Below, piece by piece: positions 51,378 to 61,085 of a stretch of DNA of 64,000 bases (position 1 is the stretch's first letter; each line of letters opens with the position of its first letter). Source of the DNA: Bacteroidia bacterium (GTDB taxonomy: Bacteria; Bacteroidota; Bacteroidia; Chitinophagales; Chitinophagaceae). The notes beneath the pieces were generated by a model. It had not been told where the DNA came from, ran no database searches, and saw nothing but the letters and a program-made list of their open reading frames with translations. The position numbers and the translations under genes were made by a program. Location: the NCBI GenBank assembly GCA_030426665.1, contig JAUHYD010000012.1:62001-126000 (forward strand), in the 5' to 3' direction.

Positions 51378-52253
51378 AAAGTAGTGTATTTTTTATTAAT
51401 GGGACGCGTATGATAGACAGTGCAATTGACAATTTCGGTTGGGAAATTTATGTATTAAATTAATGATAAAATGTTGTGTGCTGCCATTTGAGTGTAGCGT
51501 CATTTTATTATATTGACTTTTTGTTGCTAGTCTTATTTTGTACACAATATAGTTATTGACTATGTACTACACTTTTCGCAGATTGTGTGGATGTTTCTGA
51601 TTATGTTGCGAAACATTGAAGTTTTGTAATTATAATTCTCTCTGCCGATTGGGTGGGTCAGGAGCGGGATTTTGTATTTAGTTGTTTGGTATATATTGTT
51701 GTGGTTAAACTTGTAATGTTTTTTTATTTTTAATTGAGTTATGCGGCATGCTTTTTGCGTAGATTTTTATTTCAAATCAATACAGGGTTTGTCGTTTCGT
51801 TAATTTGCTGTTGTTTTTTTATTTTGAAATAATATGTATCTTTTTATAAATGGAGTTGTCTTGTTAAGTTATTTTATTGTTTTGTTCTTATTTTAATACA
51901 GTAATTCAGGATTTTTTCTCCTTGAGAGTGGTTGCTTTTTGCTGAAAATCAGTTTAAAATGACAATTTTTCTGACTCAAATAAAAGTATTTTATTTATAA
52001 GTATGTAAATATTTTTTTTATTACGTTGGCGATTTGAATGTAATTTTATTTTGTTAAATTTGCCTGCAAACCGTATTGTTATAATTGTTTTAAAGCGTTT
52101 AAAATTTTTATTTTTCGGTAGTTATTGTTCTTGTAGTAAGTTATATGCCGGTGGAAGCTAAGTAGTGCTTTTGCTTGCAATACTTATATTAGAGCGATAA
52201 AATTGCTGATAAAACGAAGTTTTAAGTAAATATATTTTTAAAATCGTCTGTTT
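51378..52253. other. Large A/T-rich intergenic region between two divergent T9SS cargo genes
   Basis: 876 bases, markedly A/T-rich, with long T-rich runs on the plus strand (51700-51900) and no open frame of note on either strand. A good promoter sits at 52034-52062, so the giant gene would have an untranslated leader of about 185 bases. I see no tRNA, hairpin terminator or transposon ends in the rest. Confidence 0.65.
52034..52062 (+). promoter_or_regulatory. Promoter of the giant Ig-repeat gene
   Basis: TTG at 52034-52036 and TAAATTTG at 52055-52062, spaced 18 bases, fit the Bacteroidetes consensus. The ATG is about 190 bases downstream. Confidence 0.55.
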
Positions 52254-55200
52254 ATGAGAAAGATTTATCTTGCATTGTTACTTCTGGCGACGGGATTGTT
52301 TATTACCGGTAAGTCATACGCCCAACCGAGTATAACTTATACTCCCGTTTCTCCTTCATGTGTCGGAAGTGATGTAAGTATCAATGGTGTAACCATCGCA
52401 GATGGTACCGGTGTTACAATTGCCGGAGCAAATAAACCTAGAGTTTATTTCCGAAAGAGTACAGGTTCTTGGATGTCTTCTCCCGGTACATTGGTAAGCG
52501 GCGACGGAACAAGCGGAACGTGGGACTTTACAATATCGGCATCAATGTTAGGCGGTTTGGCAGCTACCAATACTTTATTATACTACGTTGTTGCAGAAAG
52601 TGGCGGCGGCGTGACAGCTGAACCTGGTGCCGGTTTTTCTGCGACTGATGTTAATACAATCACTAGCCACCCATCATCGCCAAATTCGTTTGTTGTAAGT
52701 AGCTATCCTTCTGTCGCAGGTCTTTATGCTACTCCCAATTTCATATGCGTTGGAAATGAATTTACGTTGTCAACACCTCCAACGGTGGGTACCGGCGCAA
52801 TTGTATCATATAATTGGACAGGTCCTAATGGATATAGTACAACTTCCACTACACCATCCGTTGTCTTAACGCCAACAACAACTGCTGCTACGGGCATGTA
52901 CTATGTTAGTGTTACATATGAGGGTGATGGCTGTACTAGTGGAACTAGAAATGCGCCTGCTACCGTTTATCCGGCTCTGCCTGGAATTAGCGGAGCGTCT
53001 GAGGTTTGTGAAGGTGCAACTTCCTCGTATGTTATCGGCACTACCGGAGGTACATTTGTCAGTAGCGATCCTTCTATAGCTTCTATTAATTATGTTAATG
53101 GTACTTTGACCGGTGTATCTGCCGGAGAAGTTACTATATCTTATATAAAGGGGACTTGTTTTGTTACTAAGGATGTTACAATTAATGCGGTTCCTTCGGC
53201 AATTGCAGGAGATCCATATGTATGTTTGGGTAGCACTTCCGCTTTGAGTAATGCGAGCCCGGGCGGACTATGGTCTAGCGATATTCCTGCTATTGCTTCG
53301 GTAGATGGCGTTGGGCTAATGACCGGGAATGCCATTGGTACGACTGTTGTCAGCTACACGTTCCCTACTGGTTGTGCCGCTACATTGGACGTGTCCGTTA
53401 ATGTTGTTCCGGCTCCGTTGACTGGTATTATGGAGGTGTGTGAAGGTTCGACTACAAATTTGGCCAGCTCTCCCTATGGCGGTACGTGGTCTAGCGGTAA
53501 TACGGCAGTAGCCAGTGTGGGTTTAAGTTCGGGCTCTGTTGCAGGTGTGGCAGCAGGAACAGCTACTATTAGTTATGTTGTTGGCGGAGTTACAGGTTGT
53601 GTTGCAACAGATGTAGTAACTGTCAATCCTCTTCCTGCACCGATTACCGGGTCTACTTCGGTTTGCTTTGGGTCAACCACTTCACTTAGTAGTATGACAG
53701 CGGGAGGAACATGGTCTTCTGGCAATTTGTTGCTTGCTTCAGTTGATGCCTCAGGAATAGTTTCTGCCTATGGCGTTGGTACCGTTCCTGTTAGTTATAC
53801 GCTTGGTACCGGATGTGCGAGGTCTGTTAATGTTGTTGTAAATGCAACTCCGCCGGCAATTGCGCTACCACATGAGGTATGTGTTGGTTCCAATTTGTAT
53901 ATGTCTGGTGTATCGGGTACATGGAGTAGTAGTGATCCATCGACAGCAACGATTACACCGACAACAGCGGTTGTTACCGGTGTTTCTGCAGGAACAGTTA
54001 TTATTAGTAATATCAATACGCTGGGTTGTTATCGCACTGCCGTTTATACAGTTAATCCTGTTCCCGCAGCAATAACCGGTGACGCTATTGTATGTACGGG
54101 CACAACGCATCCATATTCAAATGTTACACCAGGTGGTTTGTGGACATCTTCAAATTCTTCTGTTTTATCAATAGTTGCAGCAACTGGTGAAGGAACAAGT
54201 GGTATCGCTGGTATCACTTCAATCAGGTATACACTTGGAACTGGCTGTTCTTCATCTTATTCCGTAACGGTTAGTAACACACCAGGGCCAATATTAGGAC
54301 CAAATTCACTTTGTGTTGGTGGGCTGATTACCGTTACCAATAGCCTTCCTTCAGGTACATGGTCAAGCGATAATACTGCTGTAGCAACTATCGCGCCAAT
54401 CACGGGCGCAATTAATGGTGTTAGTGCAGGTACTGCAAATATCACATATACTTCGGCCGCAGGTTGTATAAGAAGTAAAGAAATTACTGTGTTTCCTAAT
54501 CCACCGGCAATCACCGGAACAATGGAGGTTTGTCAAGGTTTGAGTACCGTATTAGCAAATGGCGCTACGGGTGGGGTATGGTATTCCAGTGCTACCGGTA
54601 TCGCAACTATTAATTCAGTTTCCGGCACAGTAGTTGGTGTTTCCGGTGGTACTGCAACAATGTATTATCAGTTGCCGACTGGTTGTAGAACATCGTCAGA
54701 CTTTACGGTTAATCCGACACCGGCTGCAATCTCAGGTTCTTCGGCCATTTGTTTAGGTAGCACTGCTAGCTTCACTTCTACAACGCCTGGCGGGATTTGG
54801 AGCTCAGGAAACCCCGCCGTTGGCACGGTTAGTGGTAGTGGAGTTTTGACTGGTGTTGCGGTTGGAACGACGCGCATTTCTTACACAACAAGCTCTGGCT
54901 GCACTACTTCGAAAATTGTTACAGTTAACGCTCTTCCGTCGTCGATTGCAGGTTCTTTGGTAGTTTGTTCGGGAAGTACAACTGTTCTGACAAATTTAAC
55001 AACCGGAGGAGCTTGGTCTAGTTCTGATTTAGGTGTTGCATCTGTAAATGCATTTGGTACTGTCAGCGGAGTATCTGCTGGCATTGCGAATATAACTTAT
55101 ACGCTTTCAAGTTCATGTTATACTACAGCAGCGGTTACGGTAAACCCGATTCCGGATGCAATAACCGGCTCGATGGTTGCGTGCATGGGCGACGTATCTG

Positions 55201-58200
55201 TATTGAGTACTTCCTCTACCGGCGGAACATGGAATAGCAGTTCTCCTGCTGTTGCTACCGTCGATGCGTCTGGTACGGTTACTGCCCTTGCTCCGGGAAC
55301 GAGCGTGATAGCTTACACTTATGGTTCCGGTTGTGAGACGTCGACCGTGTTTACAGTAAACGCTCCGGCGTCTACAATTTCAGGTTTTGCTTCAGTTTGT
55401 GAAGGGCTCACAGGAACTCTTTATTCAACTCCCGGCGGTGGAAGTTGGTCAACTAGCAATCCATCAGTTGCTACAGTGTCTGGCGGTGTATTTACGGGCA
55501 TCGGCGCTGGAACTTGTACGATATCTTACACCTTGGGTACAGGCTGTTCTTCTACCAGGGAAGTAACAGTTACACCTTCACCGGTAAGCTCTACCGGTAA
55601 CCTGAATGTGTGTATAGGCGGGACTTCTACATTGAGCAATGCTACTGGTGGTGGCGATTGGACAAGTAGTAATTCAGCAATAGCTTCTGTTGACCCTACA
55701 ACGGGTGTGGTTACAGGTGTTAATGTAGGGGTTGCAAATATAACCTACACGTTATCGACAGGCTGCAGAACTATTAGTTCTGTAACTGTTAATGGTTCCC
55801 CGGCAACAATTTCCGGTACTGCCACCACATGTATAGGTTCAGCGACAACTTTGGCCTGCAGTACGGTTGGCGGCTCTTGGTCGAGCAGTAACACTACTGT
55901 TGCGACCGTCGGTACTGGTTCAGGTGTTGTTTTGGGGCTGTCAGAGGGTGCAACGATAATTACTTATACTGTAGGAGCTACTGGTTGTTACCGCACTCGT
56001 ACAGTTAATGTCTTCCCTGTTCCTGCAGCGATAACCGGTCCGACAGAAGTGTGTGCTGGTTTGTCAATTACACTTGCCAGTGCTACTTTGGGTGGCTTGT
56101 GGTCGAGTGGAAATACAGCAGTAGCTACCGTTGGTGCTGTTTCTGGTGTTGTTTCAGGGCTTTCCTCCGGAAATGTGAATATGACGTACACTATGGCTTC
56201 GGGCTGTAGTGTTGCTAGAGCAGTAACAGTCAATCCTCTTCCGGCGGCCCTTACCGGATCTTCTTCGGTATGTGTGGGCGCAACCACAGTTTTTTCGTCT
56301 ACGACTTCCGGCGGAACGTGGAGTAGCAGCAATAATTTGATTGCGACCGTTGGTACGAATGGCTTGATTACCGGTGTATCTAATGGTTCAGCTTTTATTA
56401 CTTACTCGACAGGGTCGGGTTGCTTCATCGTTAGGGCTGTAAATGTAAACTCGCTTCCTTCTCCGATTGCCGGTAATCTTTCGTTGTGTGAAGGTGCTAC
56501 GACAAATCTTAGTAGCCTATCTCCCGGTGGTACCTGGACGAGTTCGAGTGTAGTCGTTGCAACCATCGGTTATACTTCCGGCATAGTTTCGGGAATAAAC
56601 GGAGGAACTTCGACAATAACCTATACAACTTCTTCAGGTTGCACCGTTACTGCAATTGTAACAGTTAACACAATTCCTACATCAATATCAGGAATCACAA
56701 CTCTTTGTATGGGGTCTTCGTCAACCCTTAGCAGCTTAACGGCTGGCGGTTCGTGGAGTTCTAGCAATCCTTTGATTGCATCAATTGGAGCAGGCTCTGG
56801 GATTGTGACTGGAAATGCGGTTGGAAGTGCTCTTATTACTTATTTGTTGCCAACGGGCTGTCGTACTACAACACCTGTGACAGTCGGACCTGTGCCAGCC
56901 AATATAACCGGAGTTGCGGTGGTTTGTGAGGGCGGTACAACAACACTTACAAGTGTTAGTGGCGGTGGTAGTTGGAGCAGTGAGGATAATACGATTGCTA
57001 CCATAAATTCTGCCGGATTGGTTAATGGTATTAGTTCAGGAACTGTGGTAATAAGTTATACAACTGCAATCGGTTGTGCTAAGACACGTATTGTTACTGT
57101 TAACGCACTTCCTGATCCTATTGGCGGTTCTGCTGCAGTTTGTGCCGGTAATACAACAACGCTTACGAATGCGACCTCAGGCGGTGTATGGCAGAGTAGT
57201 AATGCTTCTGTTGCAACAATAGATGTTACTACGGGTGATTTGAATGGTTTAGCGCCGGGTACATGTATTATTTCGTACTCAATGCCAACTGGTTGTCGTA
57301 CGTTCGTAGTCGCTACTGTTTATCCATTACCAACGCCAATTACCGGTCTTACCAATATATGTACTGGGTCTTCAGTGTTGTTGTCTAACGGAACTGCAGA
57401 TGGTATCTGGTCATCAGACAACGGTTCTATTACCGTTATTGAACCAGGTACGGGACTTCTAACAGGAACAGGCCCTGGTATTGATACAGTACGTTACACT
57501 GTTACCGGTGGTTGTCAGGCACTTATTACTGTGACTGTTACACCTGCACCCCCACCGATTTCGGGTGATTTGAATCTTTGTGCAGGAGAAACATCGTTAC
57601 TGACAAACCCTGTTGCAGGTGGTAGTTGGAGTAGCAGTAACCCCACTGTAGCAACAATTGATTTGGGTAGCGGCTTGTTGACTTCTCTCACAGAAGGTTC
57701 TACAACGGTTACATATACGCTTGGCGCAGGATGTAAGGTTTTTGCACCTGTTAACGTGAATCGTGCACCATCACCTATTACCGGCCCTACTGAAGTTTGT
57801 ATGGGGCATACCGTTACACTTTACAACTCAGTAGCTGACGGTACATGGAGTAGTACAGATGCATCAGTTGCATCGGTGTTTGCTACAACCGGTATTGTTA
57901 CCGGTGTTGCAAATAATACCGTAACTATTAAATATGAATTGCCTGGTGGTTGTTTTGCGTCATTTGCCATGACTGTTAACGCTACGCCGCCACCAATCGG
58001 AGGTATTGATAGCGTATGTAAAGGTTTGACGACAACACTGACAAATTCCCTCTCTAGTGGTATTTGGACTTCAAGTGACCCTTCAATTGCACCGGTTGAT
58101 TTGTTTACCGGCGTAGTTACCGGCGTTAACGATGGTACAGCTACCATTTCTTATACATTGTTGGGTACCGGTTGTTATAGAAGAACGGAAGTGACTGTTA

Positions 58201-60539
58201 ACCCAACACCGGAACCTATTACAGGTACAACAAACGTTTGCGTAGGTTCATTTACTGTTCTTAATACAGCCTCTGTTGGGGGGACATGGAGCAGTAGCAA
58301 TTTAACCGTTGCTACCGTTGGGTCGGGAACCGGTATAGTTTCAGGTTTAGATGCTGGGTCTGCGACGATAACTTATACATTGCCTTCGGGTTGTATCGCA
58401 ACAACAATTGTGGTTGTTAATCCTTTACCAGATGTAGTAGTAGGAGCCGATGAATTATGTGTTGGGTCTGCCACAACATATACAAACTCGACTCCTTATG
58501 GTACCTGGTCGAGCAGCATTCCTTCCGCTGTTTCGATTGTAGAAACTTCAGGAGAAGCGACTGGAATTGTTGCTGGTACGTCAACTATAAGTTACACATT
58601 GCTGTCTACCGGTTGTTACACTACAAAGCAAGTATCTATTAATCCATTGCCTCCACCGATTTTGGGTAACCCTAATGTATGTTTGGGTAACACAACGTTC
58701 CTAACCAATGCCTCATCAGGTGGTACTTGGAGTAGTAGTGCCGGTTCTGTAGCGACGATTGACGCCTTTGGTAATGTTACAAGTGTAGGGGCAGGTACAA
58801 CAACAATTACTTATACAATTGGTACTGCATGTTACATTACTCAGGAAGTTAACGTTGAGCCAACATTGAACCCCATTACCGGACCTACCAATGTTTGTGA
58901 GTTTGCTGATGTGACGCTACTGAACGACTATTCAGGTGGTATCTGGACGTCTAGTGACATTGCAACGGTGACCGTTGGTTCTACAGGTGTTGCTACAGGT
59001 GTTGCGGCGGGTACTGCAACGATTTCGTATGCGACTCCATTAGCGGGTTGTTATACCACCAGAGCAATTACGGTTGACCCTGTGCCAATGGCGATAGTTG
59101 GTGATGATACAGTTTGTGAAGCTTCTACATTTACACTTACTAATGCTACGCCGGGAGGTACCTGGAGCAGTAGCGACGTGACTGTTGCAACTATCGACGG
59201 TTCCGGAACGGTTACCGGCGTCTCCGGTAATACCGCAACAATTTCGTATATCGTTGGTTCTGGTTGTTTCGCAGTAAGAGAGATTACAGTTAATCCGCTT
59301 GCGGATGCCGGTGATATCTCCGGACCATCAGAATTGTGTATTACTACCAATATCTCGCTGGCAAGTTCTTCGACCGGTGGTGTATGGAGCAGTAGCGATG
59401 CTACTATTGCCTCTGTTTCTACTACTGGTGAGGTTACAGGTGAGGCTGTTGGTACTGCTACTATTTCGTACATAGTCACCAACTTCTGTAGCGCTGATAC
59501 TGCTGTCTACAATGTATTGGTTAAGCCGGCAGCAGATGCGGGAACGCTATCCGGTGCTACTGAATTGTGTATTAATTATTCGACTACTTTGTCAAGTACA
59601 GTGTCAGGCGGGCTGTGGAGTAGTAGTGATACTACTGTGGCTGTAGTAGATGCTGTTGGTAATGTGACTTCGCTTTCGGCTGGTACTACAACTATCTCGT
59701 ATTTAGTGACTACAGATTGTGGTTCAGATATATCTACTGTAACATTTACGGTGCATACGATGGCTCCACATACTGATATTACTATCCATCCGGATGATCA
59801 GATTTGTGCGAATAGTTTCTATTTGAATTTTGGTGCTGCTTCAGCTCCGGATACTGGTATGAGCTATACATGGACAGCAGAGAATGCGGAAGTATATGCA
59901 ACCTCTAGTCCTGACAAACAGCGTGCATTGGTGAACTTTATCAATCCTGGTACTGCTACTGTTCGTCTTACTACACAGATTGTTAGTACCGGTTGCTTCG
60001 TTGTTGATAGCTTTGTTGCAACAGTAAATGCAAGTGATACGGTAATGCCTGAGATTAGCTACTACGGAGATGAGTTGGTTTGCTCTGACAATACACTTAG
60101 TAGTTATCAATGGGGATATGACGAAGAAGGTACTTTGGATTCTGTGTTGCTTCCGGGTGAGATTATGCAGTCGCTATATCTTCCTGTACCAGACTTTACA
60201 GGTAGGAAGTATTGGGTAATGGTAGAGCGTGGAGGTTGTTATCACAAGGTGTACTATAACGCGCCTGCTAACGTCGGCCCTGTTTCTATTCGTACACTTG
60301 GTATGGTTCTATTCCCTAACCCTGCTAACTCAACTGTAAATATTGAGGTAAAAGGAATAACTGGTGGTGAGCAGATGTCAGTTCGTCTTATCGATATGAT
60401 GGGTAAGGAGTTGCAAAACGTAGAACTGGCAAACGGAAAGGGTAGCATAAATGTTTCAAACCTTGCTTCAGGTGTTTATTCGGTTATGCTGTTGAATGAT
60501 GGTGTGAAGGTGGCATCGAGAACATTTGTGAAGAACTAA
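52254..60539 (+). CDS. Giant surface protein: 31 tandem Ig-like repeats with T9SS sorting domain
   Basis: A 2761-residue protein. Signal peptide 1-23; an N-terminal beta domain (about 24-150, PSITYTPVSPSCVGSD) and a PKD-like Ig domain (about 155-240). About residues 243-2505 hold 31 consecutive repeats of roughly 72-74 residues. Each follows xITGxxxVCxGxTxxLxxxxxGGxWSSSNxxVATVxxxxGxVxGVxAGTxxITYTLxxGC...VTVNPxPx, with two Cys per repeat that may form a disulfide. Then comes a beta region (2506-2680) and a T9SS type A domain (about 2680-2761, LFPNPANSTVNIEV to RTFVKN). It probably forms a long stalk or adhesin on the cell surface. It is the only gene in its transcript and ends with a strong terminator. 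Confidence 0.93.
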   Translation: MRKIYLALLLLATGLFITGKSYAQPSITYTPVSPSCVGSDVSINGVTIADGTGVTIAGANKPRVYFRKSTGSWMSSPGTLVSGDGTSGTWDFTISASMLGGLAATNTLLYYVVAESGGGVTAEPGAGFSATDVNTITSHPSSPNSFVVSSYPSVAGLYATPNFICVGNEFTLSTPPTVGTGAIVSYNWTGPNGYSTTSTTPSVVLTPTTTAATGMYYVSVTYEGDGCTSGTRNAPATVYPALPGISGASEVCEGATSSYVIGTTGGTFVSSDPSIASINYVNGTLTGVSAGEVTISYIKGTCFVTKDVTINAVPSAIAGDPYVCLGSTSALSNASPGGLWSSDIPAIASVDGVGLMTGNAIGTTVVSYTFPTGCAATLDVSVNVVPAPLTGIMEVCEGSTTNLASSPYGGTWSSGNTAVASVGLSSGSVAGVAAGTATISYVVGGVTGCVATDVVTVNPLPAPITGSTSVCFGSTTSLSSMTAGGTWSSGNLLLASVDASGIVSAYGVGTVPVSYTLGTGCARSVNVVVNATPPAIALPHEVCVGSNLYMSGVSGTWSSSDPSTATITPTTAVVTGVSAGTVIISNINTLGCYRTAVYTVNPVPAAITGDAIVCTGTTHPYSNVTPGGLWTSSNSSVLSIVAATGEGTSGIAGITSIRYTLGTGCSSSYSVTVSNTPGPILGPNSLCVGGLITVTNSLPSGTWSSDNTAVATIAPITGAINGVSAGTANITYTSAAGCIRSKEITVFPNPPAITGTMEVCQGLSTVLANGATGGVWYSSATGIATINSVSGTVVGVSGGTATMYYQLPTGCRTSSDFTVNPTPAAISGSSAICLGSTASFTSTTPGGIWSSGNPAVGTVSGSGVLTGVAVGTTRISYTTSSGCTTSKIVTVNALPSSIAGSLVVCSGSTTVLTNLTTGGAWSSSDLGVASVNAFGTVSGVSAGIANITYTLSSSCYTTAAVTVNPIPDAITGSMVACMGDVSVLSTSSTGGTWNSSSPAVATVDASGTVTALAPGTSVIAYTYGSGCETSTVFTVNAPASTISGFASVCEGLTGTLYSTPGGGSWSTSNPSVATVSGGVFTGIGAGTCTISYTLGTGCSSTREVTVTPSPVSSTGNLNVCIGGTSTLSNATGGGDWTSSNSAIASVDPTTGVVTGVNVGVANITYTLSTGCRTISSVTVNGSPATISGTATTCIGSATTLACSTVGGSWSSSNTTVATVGTGSGVVLGLSEGATIITYTVGATGCYRTRTVNVFPVPAAITGPTEVCAGLSITLASATLGGLWSSGNTAVATVGAVSGVVSGLSSGNVNMTYTMASGCSVARAVTVNPLPAALTGSSSVCVGATTVFSSTTSGGTWSSSNNLIATVGTNGLITGVSNGSAFITYSTGSGCFIVRAVNVNSLPSPIAGNLSLCEGATTNLSSLSPGGTWTSSSVVVATIGYTSGIVSGINGGTSTITYTTSSGCTVTAIVTVNTIPTSISGITTLCMGSSSTLSSLTAGGSWSSSNPLIASIGAGSGIVTGNAVGSALITYLLPTGCRTTTPVTVGPVPANITGVAVVCEGGTTTLTSVSGGGSWSSEDNTIATINSAGLVNGISSGTVVISYTTAIGCAKTRIVTVNALPDPIGGSAAVCAGNTTTLTNATSGGVWQSSNASVATIDVTTGDLNGLAPGTCIISYSMPTGCRTFVVATVYPLPTPITGLTNICTGSSVLLSNGTADGIWSSDNGSITVIEPGTGLLTGTGPGIDTVRYTVTGGCQALITVTVTPAPPPISGDLNLCAGETSLLTNPVAGGSWSSSNPTVATIDLGSGLLTSLTEGSTTVTYTLGAGCKVFAPVNVNRAPSPITGPTEVCMGHTVTLYNSVADGTWSSTDASVASVFATTGIVTGVANNTVTIKYELPGGCFASFAMTVNATPPPIGGIDSVCKGLTTTLTNSLSSGIWTSSDPSIAPVDLFTGVVTGVNDGTATISYTLLGTGCYRRTEVTVNPTPEPITGTTNVCVGSFTVLNTASVGGTWSSSNLTVATVGSGTGIVSGLDAGSATITYTLPSGCIATTIVVVNPLPDVVVGADELCVGSATTYTNSTPYGTWSSSIPSAVSIVETSGEATGIVAGTSTISYTLLSTGCYTTKQVSINPLPPPILGNPNVCLGNTTFLTNASSGGTWSSSAGSVATIDAFGNVTSVGAGTTTITYTIGTACYITQEVNVEPTLNPITGPTNVCEFADVTLLNDYSGGIWTSSDIATVTVGSTGVATGVAAGTATISYATPLAGCYTTRAITVDPVPMAIVGDDTVCEASTFTLTNATPGGTWSSSDVTVATIDGSGTVTGVSGNTATISYIVGSGCFAVREITVNPLADAGDISGPSELCITTNISLASSSTGGVWSSSDATIASVSTTGEVTGEAVGTATISYIVTNFCSADTAVYNVLVKPAADAGTLSGATELCINYSTTLSSTVSGGLWSSSDTTVAVVDAVGNVTSLSAGTTTISYLVTTDCGSDISTVTFTVHTMAPHTDITIHPDDQICANSFYLNFGAASAPDTGMSYTWTAENAEVYATSSPDKQRALVNFINPGTATVRLTTQIVSTGCFVVDSFVATVNASDTVMPEISYYGDELVCSDNTLSSYQWGYDEEGTLDSVLLPGEIMQSLYLPVPDFTGRKYWVMVERGGCYHKVYYNAPANVGPVSIRTLGMVLFPNPANSTVNIEVKGITGGEQMSVRLIDMMGKELQNVELANGKGSINVSNLASGVYSVMLLNDGVKVASRTFVKN
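52980..59770 (+). repeat. 31-copy coding repeat (about 218-bp period, protein-level)
   Basis: The repeat units are about 216-222 bases and clear at the amino-acid level, but neighbouring copies differ widely in nucleotide sequence. The array is therefore old or under diversification; it has not recently expanded by slippage. Confidence 0.85.
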
Positions 60540-60561
60540 ATACGTTCCAGGTAAAATAATG

Positions 60562-60598
60562 GCGGACTTTCTGAATTTCAGGAAGTCCGCTTTTTTTT
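60562..60598 (+). terminator. Strong terminator of the giant gene
   Basis: GCGGACTTTCTGA and a near-perfect complement TCAGGAAGTCCGC form a stem with a tiny loop, then eight T, 22 bases past the stop. Confidence 0.9.
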
Positions 60599-60693
60599 GA
60601 AATACATTTTATTTGCCAAAACTGATTGCCATTACTGTTTATTCAAGCAGAATGACTTTACGGTAATATATAGACTTGTTTGACTGACATGCT

Positions 60694-60701
60694 TAAATTT
60701 G
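60694..60701 (+). promoter_or_regulatory. -7 element of the TPR/tilS transcript
   Basis: TAAATTTG matches TAnnTTTG, 42 bases before the TPR gene start; a TTG lies about 15 bases further upstream, a shorter spacing than usual. Confidence 0.45.
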
Positions 60702-60743
60702 CACCGCAGGTAACTTCGCTGGTTTAATAAATTGAATTCAGAT

Positions 60744-61058
60744 ATGACAGACAGAATAGAAAAGTTGAAAGAATTTCTTGCTAAAAGTCCTAACGATTCA
60801 TTTTTGAATCACGCAATAGCGTTAGAATATGTAAAGGTGGGAGATGATACGACAGCCAGATTGCATTTTGAGTTGAACTTGACGAAGGCTCCCGGCTATG
60901 TAGCTACCTATTATCATCTTGGTAAGTTGCTCGAAAGGGTGGGGTTGCAGCAGGAGGCGATTGCCACATATGAGCGTGGAATGATTGTGGCCAAAGAGGC
61001 GAAAGACATGCATAGTTACAGCGAGTTGCAGGGTGCCTATGAAGACCTTGTTTATTAA
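60744..61058 (+). CDS. Small TPR protein upstream of tilS
   Basis: A 104-residue protein starting MTDRIEKLKEFLAKSPND; the frame also opens at a TTG four codons upstream. It comprises about two and a half TPR helices, FLNHAIALEYVKVGDDTTARLHFE and VATYYHLGKLLERVGLQQEAIATYERGM. No signal peptide or membrane segment. The 27-base spacing to tilS suggests co-transcription. It probably binds a protein partner; which one is unknown. Confidence 0.8.
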   Translation: MTDRIEKLKEFLAKSPNDSFLNHAIALEYVKVGDDTTARLHFELNLTKAPGYVATYYHLGKLLERVGLQQEAIATYERGMIVAKEAKDMHSYSELQGAYEDLVY

Positions 61059-61085
61059 ATTTTATACTTAATCACCATCGACCTT

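Noticed and set aside
51378..52253. Hidden RNA gene or small ORF in the 876-base spacer
   Set aside because: No cloverleaf, terminator hairpin or conserved-looking frame could be found by eye; only a promoter is supported.
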